In this document: in pieces, positions 1-8,554 of the stretch
Layout: each line of letters begins with the position of its first letter
How positions within the stretch are numbered: position 1 is the stretch's first letter
Source of the DNA: Nocardia inohanensis NBRC 100128
GTDB lineage: Bacteria > Actinomycetota > Actinomycetes > Mycobacteriales > Mycobacteriaceae
Assembly: GCF_001612945.1 (NCBI RefSeq)
Contig: NZ_BDBK01000002.1
Span: 620,001-684,000, forward strand
DNA: 64,000 nucleotides
Reading direction: 5' to 3'
The notes under the pieces: generated by a model
What the model was told of the DNA's origin: nothing
The model's database searches: none
Seen by the model: only the letters and a program-made list of their open reading frames with translations
Program-made: the position numbers and the translations under genes

Positions 1-1006
1 GCTCCTTGGCGAAACGATTGACGGGGCGGGGGAGACCGAGGTTGGCGCGCAGGGTCGAACCGGGGACCGGGCGGTGCGCCAGGCCGGAACGCAGCAGGGC
101 GGGAAGCACGTAGCGGGACAACGCCGGAAGGTCCTCGTCGATGGCGGCCGGATGCAGGCGCACGCCGTCGGCGCGGGCGGCGAGATCGGTCAGCAGGGTG
201 GTGAGGTCGGCCGTCGAGCCCGAGAAGTGCAGGCGTGCAGTAGAATTCGAAGGCGGCGGGGAGTCGACCAACGCGATGTCGATATCGACCAGCACCCGGG
301 GGACGCCGGAGGTGCGTGCCTGATCCACCGCGGCCAGGGCATCCGGCACCGTCGCGCCGCTCACCAGTGCGACATCGACGCCATCGGAACCCGTTGTCTC
401 GTAGGCGAAGACGACGACCTGCCCCTGCGGCGGACGGGGCACGATGGCCGGGCCCTTCACCGCGAAGGACGCGCCGATGAAATCGGCATAGTGCAGTTTG
501 TCGCGGTTCAGGAATTTGCCGGCGGCGTAGTCGCGCACCACCGCGTCGTCCTCCCAGGAGTCCCAGAGCCGCCGCGCCACCTCGATGGAATCGACTCGCT
601 CCCGGCGGATTTCGTCCTCGGTGCGCAGCTCTCGCGCACCCCAGGCGCGGGCGGTGGCGGGATCGTCGGCGGCCAGCCAGCCCGCTCGGCCGCGCGAGGC
701 GTAATCGAGGGTCGCGAGCTGTGAGGAGAGGTGGAAGGGCTCGGCATAGGTGGGTGCGGCCACCGGGACCAGGCCCAGGGTGCTGGTCCGGGGTGCGACG
801 AAAGCCGCGCGGGTGACGGCGTCGATCCGGCCGCCCGGGACGGCAACCGCGGGTGCCAGGGAATCGTCGAAGGTCGCGAAGGTGAAGCCCGCGTTCTCCG
901 CGGCGTGCACCCGTTTTCGCAAGGTGTCTGCGGGGTGAAAGGCCGCACCGTCCAGTTCGATACCTACCGCGAACAGGGTTGTCCGATCAGCACTCTCGCT
1001 CGCCAT
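1..1006 (-). CDS. Luciferase-like (LLM class) flavin-dependent monooxygenase, 3' part cut by window edge
   Basis: An open frame runs from the ATG at 1006 (minus strand) to base 1 with no stop, so the C-terminus lies outside the window. The protein opens with a beta strand (FAVGIELDGAAFHP), then a helix with AAENAGF, RIDAVTRAAFVAPRTSTLGLVPVA, and LSSQLATLDYASRGRAGW. This order is the TIM-barrel start of bacterial luciferase / NtaA-SnaA-DszA-type monooxygenases, which use reduced FMN or F420. About 335 residues are visible, most of a typical 350-450 residue member. The substrate cannot be told. Longer overlapping frames on both strands here have unnatural composition and are shadows. It is divergent from the His-rich gene at 1172. 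Confidence 0.8.
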   Translation of the reverse strand, partial: MASESADRTTLFAVGIELDGAAFHPADTLRKRVHAAENAGFTFATFDDSLAPAVAVPGGRIDAVTRAAFVAPRTSTLGLVPVAAPTYAEPFHLSSQLATLDYASRGRAGWLAADDPATARAWGARELRTEDEIRRERVDSIEVARRLWDSWEDDAVVRDYAAGKFLNRDKLHYADFIGASFAVKGPAIVPRPPQGQVVVFAYETTGSDGVDVALVSGATVPDALAAVDQARTSGVPRVLVDIDIALVDSPPPSNSTARLHFSGSTADLTTLLTDLAARADGVRLHPAAIDEDLPALSRYVLPALLRSGLAHRPVPGSTLRANLGLPRPVNRFAKE

Positions 1007-1102
1007 GGGTTCGACGATCCTCGAACGGACGGGTGGTGACGACGGTTGCCGTCAACGTGATCCGAACCCCGGTGACGTGCTTCACAGCCGCAAGGGTTGC
1101 GT

Positions 1103-1119
1103 ATACCCCTGGGGGGTAT
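1103..1119. promoter_or_regulatory. CsoR-like palindromic operator (ATACCCC-N3-GGGGTAT)
   Basis: A 17-bp inverted repeat, ATACCCC-TGG-GGGGTAT, lies 53 bp upstream of the His-rich protein start. G/C-tract palindromes flanked by AT are the usual operator form for CsoR/RcnR-family copper repressors. A near-identical site (14 of 17 bases) precedes the DUF6153/DUF305 genes at 19636. The copper link is inferred from operator form plus His-rich product; no csoR gene is in the window. Confidence 0.6.
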
Positions 1120-1171
1120 TAACTTTCTCGGTGTCAGGCAACGAACAAGATCACCGAAAGAGGCTGGGGCA

Positions 1172-2188
1172 ATGACCACCAACGCACACACCACCCACAA
1201 TGCCACCCCGGCTGCCACCCACGGCGACCACACACACGCCGGTCATGGTGATCACGCGGCGCACGCCGACCATGCGGCCCACGCCGCGCACGGCAAGCAT
1301 GCGGCACATATCGACCACGCGGCCCACGGCGATCACATTGCGCACGCCGATCACGCTGCGCATGGCGAACACGCTGCGCATGGCGACCGTGCGGGCCACG
1401 GCGCGCACGCCGGACATGCCGCGCACGCCGCCCACGGCGCGCACGCCGGTCACGCCGCGCACGGGGGCGGGCTTCCCGGCGGGTTGCAGGTCACCCAGGA
1501 CGGTTACACCCTCGACCTGGCCGAAACCATCACCGCCGCAGGCGAAATCGACTTCCGCTTCCGGATCCTCGGCCCGGACGGCCAGCCCGTCACCGCGTAC
1601 GACGACATCCACGATCGCCGCCTGCATCTGATCGTCGTGCAGCGCGAGCTCACCGGCTTCTGGCATGTACACCCGGAACTCGCCGCCGACGGCACCTGGC
1701 AGGTCACGCTGAACCTGCCGGCCGCGGGCGCCTACCGCGCCTTCACCGATATCGCGCCGACCGCGCTCGGCAAGACCATCACCCTCGGCGCCGACTTCGC
1801 CATCCCCGGCGAGTACGACCCGCGGCCCGTTCCGGCCGCCGACCGCACCGCGATCGTGGACGACTACGAGGTGACCCTCGACGGCGATCTCGTCGCGGGC
1901 GAAGGCCGGCTGCTCACCCTCACCGTCCGCAAGAACGGCGAGCCGGTCACCGACCTCCAGCCCTACCTCGCCGCCTTCGGCCACCTGGTCACCCTGCGTG
2001 CCGGTGACCTCGCCTACGTGCACGTCCACCCGAACGGCGAACCCGGCGACGGCATTACCGCGCCCGGCCCGGACATCACCTTCCACACCGTGGTTCCCGG
2101 TCCCGGCACCTACCGTCTCTTCCTCGATTTCAAGCACGGTGATGTCGTCCGCACCGCCGCCTTCACCCTGGCCACCGCCCACCACTGA
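1172..2188 (+). CDS. His-rich putative copper-binding protein
   Basis: The ATG at 1172 has GAAAGAGG about 9 nt upstream; an in-frame start at 1097 would lie before the operator and is unlikely. The protein is 338 residues. Residues 22-97 have His at every third position (25 of 26, with Arg at 73) in HAA/HGD/HAG/HAD triplets, plus His at 6, 9, 17 and 20. Residues ~105-338 form two similar beta-rich modules, one with LIVVQRELTGFWHVHPEL and one with LAYVHVHPNGEPGDG. Such HVHP modules occur in actinobacterial heavy-metal-associated proteins. No signal peptide or membrane segment is visible, so it is probably cytosolic. Metal buffering is inferred from composition and from the CsoR-like site upstream. 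Confidence 0.75.
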   Translation: MTTNAHTTHNATPAATHGDHTHAGHGDHAAHADHAAHAAHGKHAAHIDHAAHGDHIAHADHAAHGEHAAHGDRAGHGAHAGHAAHAAHGAHAGHAAHGGGLPGGLQVTQDGYTLDLAETITAAGEIDFRFRILGPDGQPVTAYDDIHDRRLHLIVVQRELTGFWHVHPELAADGTWQVTLNLPAAGAYRAFTDIAPTALGKTITLGADFAIPGEYDPRPVPAADRTAIVDDYEVTLDGDLVAGEGRLLTLTVRKNGEPVTDLQPYLAAFGHLVTLRAGDLAYVHVHPNGEPGDGITAPGPDITFHTVVPGPGTYRLFLDFKHGDVVRTAAFTLATAHH

Positions 2189-2355
2189 GTCCCGTTCCCG
2201 CAAGGGCTTTCACGCCGCGGCGAGCTGAAGCTTGCCGCGGCGTCGTCATGTCCGGGTTCCCAGCGAACTCCCAGCCGAGGCGCAGGAAGATCGCATTCGC
2301 CGGCCCTAGGCTCCGCGAGTCGGGTAGCGGAGTGGGTCGGCGGAAAGGGTTGCGG

Positions 2356-4425
2356 ATGACGGCCATGACCGGTGTTTCGGATGAGGCGCTGCCGCACCGG
2401 GCGGATGGGGTGTCACGTTGGGCGGGATGGTTTTCCGGGCCGCCCGGCCATCCGCGCTGGGAGCGGCCGGCCACGCTCGCGCTACTGGTGAGCACCGCGG
2501 TGCTGTATCTGTGGGGCCTCGGCGGGGCGGGTTGGACGAACCAGTACTACGCGGCGGCGGTGCAAGCCGGGACGCAGAGCTGGAAGGCATTGCTCTTCGC
2601 GTCCCTGGACTCGCAGAACGCCATCACCGTCGACAAACCGCCCGTCGCCATGTGGGTGATGGGGGTGTCCGGGCGCGTATTCGGCTTCAACTCGTGGTCG
2701 ATGCTGGTGCCCGAAGCGCTCATGGGCGTGGCGGCGGTCGGCCTGCTGGTGGCGAGCGTGCGCCGATGGGCGGGACCGGCCGCGGGCCTGCTCGCCGGTA
2801 TCGCCTTCGCGGTTACCCCGGTGGCGGCCTTGATGTTTCGCTACGACAACCCCGATGCCATGCTGATGCTGCTGCTCGTCGCGGCCGCGTACTGCACGGT
2901 CCGGGCCGTGGCTGCCGAGGGCGCGAAGTGGTGGTCGGCGAGCACCGGCTGGCTGGTCGCGGCCGGTGTGCTCATGGGTTTCGGCTTCCTGACCAAGATG
3001 ATGCAGGCGTTCCTGATCCTGCCCGGCCTGGGCCTGGTGGTACTCGTAGCGGGTGCGGGCGGGGTCGGTCTGCGCATCAAGCAATTGCTGACCGCGGCAG
3101 CGGCGCTGGTGATTTCATCCGGCTGGTACGTCGCCCTGGTCGCGTTGTGGCCCGCCGGGTCCCGGCCCTACATCGGTGGATCCACCACCAACAGCCTGTG
3201 GGAACTCGCGGTCGACTACAACGGTGTCGGCCGCATCCTCGGCAACAACGGCCGCGGCGGTATGCCCAACTACCAGCCCGCGACCGGCAATGGCATCTCC
3301 CCGACCGACAGCGCTGCCCCCGCGACCGGCGGTGGCGTTCCTGCGACCGGTGGCGAACTCCCTTCGACCGGGGGCGGTCAATTCCCGCGCGGCATGGCGG
3401 GATTCGGCAGCAAGCCCGGTGTTACCCGGCTCTTCACCGGTGAACTCGGCACCGAATTCTCCTGGCTGCTGCCCGCCGCCGTCATCGCCTTGCTCGCCGG
3501 CCTCTGGCTCACCCGTCGCGCCGCCCGCACCGACCGCGTCCGTGCCGCCCTGCTGCTCTGGGGCGGCTGGCTGCTGGTCACCGCGCTGGTGCTCAGCACC
3601 ATGAGCCGCAGCTTCCATTCGTACTACTCGATCGCCCTCGCCCCCGCGATGGCCGCCCTGGTGGCGATCGGCGCAACCCAATTGTGGTCGCGCCGTGCAC
3701 ATCCCGCCGCCCGCGCCACCCTCGCGGCGACGCTCGTCCTCACCGGCGGCTGGGCCTTCGTCCTGCTCCGCCGCACCCCGGACTGGCTCCCCACCCTCCG
3801 CTGGGCGGTACTCGCCGCCGCGATAGCCGCCGCCGCATTCCTGCTGCTGCCGTCCAGATCGCGCCGCGCCACTCGCGTAATCGCCGCAGCCGCACTGCTT
3901 TCCGTACTCGTCGCGCCTACCGCCTACGCGGTGGAGACCGTCGCCCAGCCGCACTCCGGCGGCAGCCCGGTGGCCGGTCCGCCGCGCAACAGCCGCACGC
4001 CCACCCGCCTCGGCAACACCCCACTCGACCCGCAAATCTCCGAATTGATCACCACCGCCGGAACCCGCTGGGCCGCGGCCGCGGTCGGCGCCTCCGATGT
4101 CAGCGCCCTCGAATTGCAAACCGGTGCACCGCTACTCGCCGTAGGCGGCTTCAGCGGCCGCGACGATTTCCCCACCCTCGAACAATTCCAGCAATACGTA
4201 GCCGACCGTGAGATCGGCTACTTCCTCGTCCGCCAGCGCCAGCAGAACCAACAGGGTGGCGAAGCCGAAACCGCCGGACAGCCGTCCGCCAACCCCACCG
4301 GCGGCCCGGAAGAGCAACGCCGCGAAGAAGACCAGTCGACCTCGGCTCGAATCACCGCCTGGGTCAAGGCCAACTACCCCGAAACCGTCATCGGCAATAT
4401 GGCCGTCTACCGCCTGACCCCCTGA
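2356..4425 (+). CDS. GT-C family glycosyltransferase (PMT/ArnT-like, YkcB type)
   Basis: An integral membrane glycosyltransferase that presumably uses a polyprenyl-phosphate sugar and acts on the outer membrane face. The chosen ATG at 2356 has GGAAAGG 7 nt upstream (689 aa); an earlier ATG at 2248 adds a basic stretch without a ribosome site. After an N-terminal membrane segment there is a GWTNQYYAAAVQAG loop, then the DKPPVAMW motif and RYDNPDAM, matching the acidic signatures of PMT_2/ArnT-like enzymes. Many hydrophobic helices follow. A low-complexity extracytoplasmic insert with PATGGG/PSTGGG repeats lies at about residues 310-355. The C-terminal ~150 residues are soluble. Acceptor and sugar are unknown. 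Confidence 0.8.
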   Translation: MTAMTGVSDEALPHRADGVSRWAGWFSGPPGHPRWERPATLALLVSTAVLYLWGLGGAGWTNQYYAAAVQAGTQSWKALLFASLDSQNAITVDKPPVAMWVMGVSGRVFGFNSWSMLVPEALMGVAAVGLLVASVRRWAGPAAGLLAGIAFAVTPVAALMFRYDNPDAMLMLLLVAAAYCTVRAVAAEGAKWWSASTGWLVAAGVLMGFGFLTKMMQAFLILPGLGLVVLVAGAGGVGLRIKQLLTAAAALVISSGWYVALVALWPAGSRPYIGGSTTNSLWELAVDYNGVGRILGNNGRGGMPNYQPATGNGISPTDSAAPATGGGVPATGGELPSTGGGQFPRGMAGFGSKPGVTRLFTGELGTEFSWLLPAAVIALLAGLWLTRRAARTDRVRAALLLWGGWLLVTALVLSTMSRSFHSYYSIALAPAMAALVAIGATQLWSRRAHPAARATLAATLVLTGGWAFVLLRRTPDWLPTLRWAVLAAAIAAAAFLLLPSRSRRATRVIAAAALLSVLVAPTAYAVETVAQPHSGGSPVAGPPRNSRTPTRLGNTPLDPQISELITTAGTRWAAAAVGASDVSALELQTGAPLLAVGGFSGRDDFPTLEQFQQYVADREIGYFLVRQRQQNQQGGEAETAGQPSANPTGGPEEQRREEDQSTSARITAWVKANYPETVIGNMAVYRLTP

Positions 4426-4477
4426 GTACGAGGACGAGCGAACTGGGTTGGTACCGCGACGGAGCGCGGTTGCGGGA

Positions 4478-5050
4478 TCAACCGGCAAGCGCCGCTACGC
4501 CCGCCTGGGCGAATTTTTCGTCGAGGTCCCCGCTGGGCGCACCCGCCACGCCGATCCCGGCGATCGGCGCGCCACCCTTCGCATCGACGGGTGCGCCGCC
4601 CGCGAGGAAGAGGGTGCCGGGGATATCGGCCAGATGCGGAGCCGAGTCCAGGCGCTTCGCGAGGGTGGAGGTGGTGGCGTTCCAGGAGACGGCGGTGTAC
4701 GCCTTCTGCTGGGCGGAATCGTAGGACTGCGGGCCCGCGCCGTCGCCGCGCAGCACCACGACGGTATTGCCGTTGCGGTCCACGACAGCCACCGTGACGT
4801 GCTGGTTCTCCTTCACCGCGGCATCGAGGGCGGCCTGGGCGGCCTTGGTGGCGGCGGAGATCGAGAGATGGGTGCTGGTCGTCAGATTGGCGTCGGCGGC
4901 ATCGGCCACCACCGGGGTGCGCGCACCCGGATCCGGATTCTGGGCGTTCACCGACACCACGCCGATCGCGCCGGCGGCCACCACGGCCACGGCCGCGCCG
5001 CCGATGATGAGGCGAGTACGGGTCGACTTCGCCAGCTTGATTTCGGACAT
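4478..5050 (-). CDS. GlcG/HbpS-family heme-binding protein, membrane-anchored or secreted
   Basis: The ATG at 5050 is preceded by AAGGAG at 8 nt, giving 190 residues; an upstream frame to 5224 has no ribosome site. Residues ~12-35 form a signal anchor (RLIIGGAAVAVVAAGAIGV). The remainder is a GlcG/HbpS domain: ISAATKAAQAALDAAVKEN, VAVVDRNGNTVVVLRGDGAG, SYDSAQQKAYTAV, and the C-terminal GGAPIAGIGVAGAPSGDLDE. In Streptomyces, HbpS binds heme outside the cell and modulates the SenS/SenR two-component system. A NarL-type kinase/regulator pair lies divergently adjacent here, so a similar heme or redox sensing role is inferred. Confidence 0.8.
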   Translation of the reverse strand: MSEIKLAKSTRTRLIIGGAAVAVVAAGAIGVVSVNAQNPDPGARTPVVADAADANLTTSTHLSISAATKAAQAALDAAVKENQHVTVAVVDRNGNTVVVLRGDGAGPQSYDSAQQKAYTAVSWNATTSTLAKRLDSAPHLADIPGTLFLAGGAPVDAKGGAPIAGIGVAGAPSGDLDEKFAQAGVAALAG

Positions 5051-5266
5051 GGCGTGCTCCTTCGATTCGGCGTGCACTCCGGTCGGGAGTGCGGATCTGC
5101 ATGTGCGGCGGCAGTTCGGCCCGCGCCGCGATATCGGGCGGGGCCCGGTCTCCGGCGAGCCGGGCCGGGTGCGGTTCGCAACCGGTGCACCATCGATCCT
5201 GGTGCGATGCGGGCGGTTTGCCATCGGCTCACCGGGTGGTCGTGGCGCGCGAGATGGCGGACCCCG

Positions 5267-5288
5267 GTATCAGCCGATCGGCTGATAC
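5267..5288. promoter_or_regulatory. 22-bp perfect palindrome between hbpS-like gene and kinase gene
   Basis: The half-site GTATCAGCCGA is followed directly by its exact reverse complement. It sits in the 305-bp divergent intergenic region, 216 bp from the HbpS-like start and 67 bp from the kinase start. Perfect symmetry of this length is unexpected by chance and suits a dimeric regulator; the adjacent LuxR-type response regulator is the obvious candidate. The rest of the region shows no other feature apart from the ribosome sites. Confidence 0.65.
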
Positions 5289-5355
5289 GCGCGCCGCGAA
5301 AGGGCGGCAGAATGACAGTGTTTGCCCAGCTGAACGTGTCAGAGGAGGTGACCGG

Positions 5356-6672
5356 GTGACGGTAGACGAGCGGGAGCACGCCGATTCCCGATTGCTCGGC
5401 ACCATCGTGCATTGCGCGTTCTACGTGTTGCTGGCGGCCTCGGTGCTGCGCTATTTCCTGCGGCATCACGACAGTCCGCGCGCCCCTTGGGTATTGGTGC
5501 TGGCCGTCGTACTGGCGGTGCTGTACGTGGTCAGCGAACTGCGCGGGTCACGCCGCATCCTGTGGTTCGCACTGCTGGTGGGCACATGGGTGGTGCTGGT
5601 GCTGCTCGCACCCAGCTTCGCCTGGTGCGCCGTGCCGCTGCTGTACACCGGATTGCGGATTCTTCCGCTGCGCGCCGCCCTCGCCCTGGTCACGGCCTCG
5701 ACCGCGTTGATCGTCATCACCCAGGCGCGCCTGGCCGGATGGGCGGACCCGAATCTGCTGCTCGCACCCCCGGCGGTGGCGGCCATCAGCACCGCCCTGT
5801 TCGTCGGCATGCGCCGCCAGACCGAACAGCAGGCCGCGCTCATCGCCGATCTGCGCGCCACCCGCCGCGAACTCGCCGCCACCGAACGCCGCGCGGGCAC
5901 GCTGGCCGAACGCCAGCGCCTGGCCATGGAGATCCACGACACCCTGGCCCAGGGCCTGTCCAGTCAGCGCATGCTGCTGCAAGCCGCCGACCGCATCTGG
6001 GACACCGACCCCGCGCGCGCCCGCACCCACATCCGCACCGCCGCGGCCGTCGCCGAGCAGAACCTCACCGAGGCCCGCCGTTTCGTCCACGATCTCGCCC
6101 CCGCCGATCTCGCCGCCGGCGGTTCCCTGCCCGCCGCCCTGCGCGCCTTGGCCCAGCGCGAGACCTCGATATCGGATCGGCACACGAATTACTTTGCCGC
6201 CCAGTCGGACCCGCCGGCCACCCGCGATGCGGATCTCGGGGCTGTAAGCGGAGAACCTACTGCGCCCCACCGAAAAGCGGCGACGCCCGAGACGACCGCC
6301 GCGACAGGGGAATCAGCGGCCGCCGCACCGGTGGTCCGAGTGCACGTGGATGGCGATCCGGGTGCGCTGCCGAGCCAGGTGGAGGCGGCATTGCTGCGTA
6401 TCGCACAGGGGGCGCTGGCGAACGCGCGGGAGCATGCGGCGGCGAACACGGTGACCTTGACGCTGACCTATCTGGGCGATCAGGTGGTGCTCGATATCGC
6501 CGATGACGGCAGCGGTTTCGATCCCGCCGCGACGGTGAGCGGTGAGCAGCGCGGTCACGGCCTGCCCGCCATGCGAGCGCGGCTGCGGCAGTTGGGTGGC
6601 CGGCTCACCATCGAATCCGTGCCGGGGGAGGGCACCGTCCTGTCGGCCGTCGTTCCATTGGAGGAAGCGTGA
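5356..6672 (+). CDS. NarL-type sensor histidine kinase (SenS-like)
   Basis: The GTG at 5356 follows GAGGAGG, giving 438 residues; in-frame upstream sequence lacks a ribosome site. The N-terminus has about four hydrophobic segments (residues ~15-155) without a large extracellular domain. The HisKA_3 dimerisation region carries LAERQRLAMEIHDTLAQGL with phospho-acceptor His194. The ATPase domain has an N-box (QGALANAREH), the DDGSGFDP G1 box and GHGLPAMRARL. Between them, roughly residues 270-325, is an unusual Ala/Thr/Pro-rich insert. It overlaps the regulator gene at GTGA, so the pair is co-transcribed. With the divergent HbpS-like gene it resembles the HbpS-SenS-SenR arrangement. Confidence 0.88.
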   Translation: MTVDEREHADSRLLGTIVHCAFYVLLAASVLRYFLRHHDSPRAPWVLVLAVVLAVLYVVSELRGSRRILWFALLVGTWVVLVLLAPSFAWCAVPLLYTGLRILPLRAALALVTASTALIVITQARLAGWADPNLLLAPPAVAAISTALFVGMRRQTEQQAALIADLRATRRELAATERRAGTLAERQRLAMEIHDTLAQGLSSQRMLLQAADRIWDTDPARARTHIRTAAAVAEQNLTEARRFVHDLAPADLAAGGSLPAALRALAQRETSISDRHTNYFAAQSDPPATRDADLGAVSGEPTAPHRKAATPETTAATGESAAAAPVVRVHVDGDPGALPSQVEAALLRIAQGALANAREHAAANTVTLTLTYLGDQVVLDIADDGSGFDPAATVSGEQRGHGLPAMRARLRQLGGRLTIESVPGEGTVLSAVVPLEEA

Positions 6673-7307
6673 GCACACCGGAAACCACTGTGCGCCTGGT
6701 GATCTGCGATGACCACGCCGTGGTGCGCGCGGGCCTGCTGGCGCTGCTCTCGAGCGCGCCTGGGATCGAGGTGGTGGGCGAGGCCGGTAGCGGCGGCGAG
6801 GCGGTGGCGCTGGCCGGAACCGTGGCACCCGATGTGGTGCTGATGGACCTGCAACTCGGCTCGGATATGGACGGCATCGAGGCGACCCGGCGAATCTGTG
6901 CGTTACCGAATCCGCCGTACGTGCTGGTGCTGACCACTTTCGACACCGACGCCGACATCACCCGCGCGATCGCCGCCGGAGCCACCGGCTATCTGCTGAA
7001 GGCCGAACGCCCCGAGGAGCTCTTCGCCGCCATTCACGCTGCCGCCCAAGGCCGTACCGCCCTGTCCCCGCCGGTGGCCGACCGCGTCATGACCCAGATG
7101 CGCCGCCCGCGCCCCACCCTCACCCCGCGCGAACTCGATATTCTCGCCCAGCTCGCGCACGGTCTCGGCAATCGCGAGATCGCCCGCGCCCTGCACATCA
7201 GCGAGGCCACCGTGAAGACCCACCTGGCCCGCATCTACGACAAACTCTCGGTGGAGACGCGGGCGGCCGCCGTGGCGGTGGCCAAGGAGCAGCGACTACT
7301 GCCGTGA
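6669..7307 (+). CDS. NarL/LuxR-family response regulator (SenR-like)
   Basis: The GTG at 6669 overlaps the kinase stop. The protein has 212 residues. The receiver domain (residues ~8-125) carries the acidic pair D14/D15 in VICDDH, phospho-acceptor D60 in VVLMDLQL, and the LLKAERPEEL region with the conserved Lys. The C-terminal LuxR HTH (~145-205) reads LTPRELDILAQLAHGLGNRE then IARALHISEATVKTHLARIY. It is the cognate partner of the kinase; the palindrome at 5267 is a plausible target. No third gene follows in the same operon: the next coding start is 75 bp downstream. Confidence 0.92.
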   Translation: MSTPETTVRLVICDDHAVVRAGLLALLSSAPGIEVVGEAGSGGEAVALAGTVAPDVVLMDLQLGSDMDGIEATRRICALPNPPYVLVLTTFDTDADITRAIAAGATGYLLKAERPEELFAAIHAAAQGRTALSPPVADRVMTQMRRPRPTLTPRELDILAQLAHGLGNREIARALHISEATVKTHLARIYDKLSVETRAAAVAVAKEQRLLP

Positions 7308-7382
7308 AACCGGGGGGCGAGGGGCCTGCCGGGAAGTTACAGTGGCGGAGGTCGGACCGGGGGCGATGGTGAGGAGTTGCCG

Positions 7383-8510
7383 ATGGCTGAGGTGCGGGCG
7401 CAGGTGGGGGTGCTGGGTCCGGTGGAGCTCACCATCGATGGCGTGGCGCAGCAGCTGGGCGGACCCAAACAGCGGGCGGTGCTGGCCTACCTGGCAATTC
7501 ATGCCAACCGTCCGGTATCTGTAGATGCGCTGGCCGCCGCCGTCTGGGAGGAGAACCAGCCGCCCGACGTCCGGGTCAGCCTGCACGCCATCGTCTCCAA
7601 CCTGCGCAAACCCCTGCGCGACGGCGGCATCGATGCCCGGAACATGTTGCAGCACATGGGAACCGGCTATCGCATCGTGATGGATGACGCCGCCTGCGAT
7701 GTCTTCCGCTTCCGCATCCGCCGCGAGAACGGCCTGCGCGCCCTGGCCGCCGGACGTTTCGCCGCGGCCGCCGAAGCCCTCTCCGACGCTCTCGCGCAAT
7801 GGCGCGGCCCCGTCCTGTCCGACCTGCGCGGCCTGGGTTTCGCCGACGCCTACGCGGTGGCCCTGGACGATGAGCGGATCGGCGTCATCGAAGCCCGCGC
7901 CGAGGCCGATATCGCCCAGGGCCGCGCCGATGCCGTGGTCTCCGAACTCACCCTGCTGGTCCGCGATCACCCGCTGCGGGAATCGCTGTGGGAGCAGTTG
8001 ATCACCGCGCTCTACCTGGCCGGCCGCCAGTCCGACGCCCTGGATGCCGCCCGCCGCCTGCGCGCGGTGCTCGCCGACGAACTCGGCATCGACCCGGGTC
8101 CGCGCATCCGGGAGCTGGAAGCCCGTATCCTGCGCCAGGATTCGCTCAGTATCCGTGCGGCCGGCGCCGCGTCGGCGACCCGCGCCACCACCATCGTCGA
8201 TCGCAGCTGGCATGAACCGCAGGCGATGCTGCGCGGCCGCGACGGGCAGGTGTTCCCCATCGTCGGCACCGTCACCCGGATCGGCCGGCTCTCCGACAAC
8301 GACATCGCCTTGGCCGACGGCCGGGTGAGCCGCCATCACGCGCTGGTGGTCGATAACGGGCTCACCTACGTACTCAAGGATCTGAGCTCCTCGAACGGGG
8401 TGTTCGTGGATGGAATCCGGGTGGTGGACAGCGCGATTCTGGCCGATGGCGCGCGGCTGCGGATCGGCGACAGCGAATTCACCTTCCAGCTGGTCCGAGG
8501 TCAAGACTGA
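7383..8510 (+). CDS. EmbR-like regulator: SARP winged helix, BTAD and FHA domains
   Basis: The ATG at 7383 has GAGGAG 6 nt upstream; an in-frame TTG six bases earlier is less likely. The protein has 375 residues. Residues ~5-100 form the OmpR-like winged helix of SARP regulators (LGGPKQRAVLAYLAIHANRP). Residues ~103-247 form the BTAD helical domain (LRESLWEQLITALYLAGRQS). The C-terminus is an FHA domain with GRLSDNDIAL near 301, SRHHA near 316 and SSNGVFVDG near 338. This is the EmbR architecture, in which FHA reads phosphothreonine from a Ser/Thr kinase such as PknH. No such kinase is in the window, so the partner is unknown. Confidence 0.88.
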   Translation: MAEVRAQVGVLGPVELTIDGVAQQLGGPKQRAVLAYLAIHANRPVSVDALAAAVWEENQPPDVRVSLHAIVSNLRKPLRDGGIDARNMLQHMGTGYRIVMDDAACDVFRFRIRRENGLRALAAGRFAAAAEALSDALAQWRGPVLSDLRGLGFADAYAVALDDERIGVIEARAEADIAQGRADAVVSELTLLVRDHPLRESLWEQLITALYLAGRQSDALDAARRLRAVLADELGIDPGPRIRELEARILRQDSLSIRAAGAASATRATTIVDRSWHEPQAMLRGRDGQVFPIVGTVTRIGRLSDNDIALADGRVSRHHALVVDNGLTYVLKDLSSSNGVFVDGIRVVDSAILADGARLRIGDSEFTFQLVRGQD

Positions 8511-8520
8511 AACCTGTTCT

Positions 8521-8542
8521 AGACAATATCGGATATTTGTCT
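8521..8542. promoter_or_regulatory. Candidate TetR-type operator in P450 promoter
   Basis: Outer arms AGACAA and TTGTCT flank ATATC/GATAT inner arms in the 44-bp gap between the EmbR-like stop and the P450 start. The first arm is preceded by CT, making a TAGAC half-site, also seen three times in the BVMO/ADH divergent promoter at 13653-13727. Two TetR genes lie between these promoters. Confidence 0.5.
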
Positions 8543-8554
8543 TACCGTCGATGC

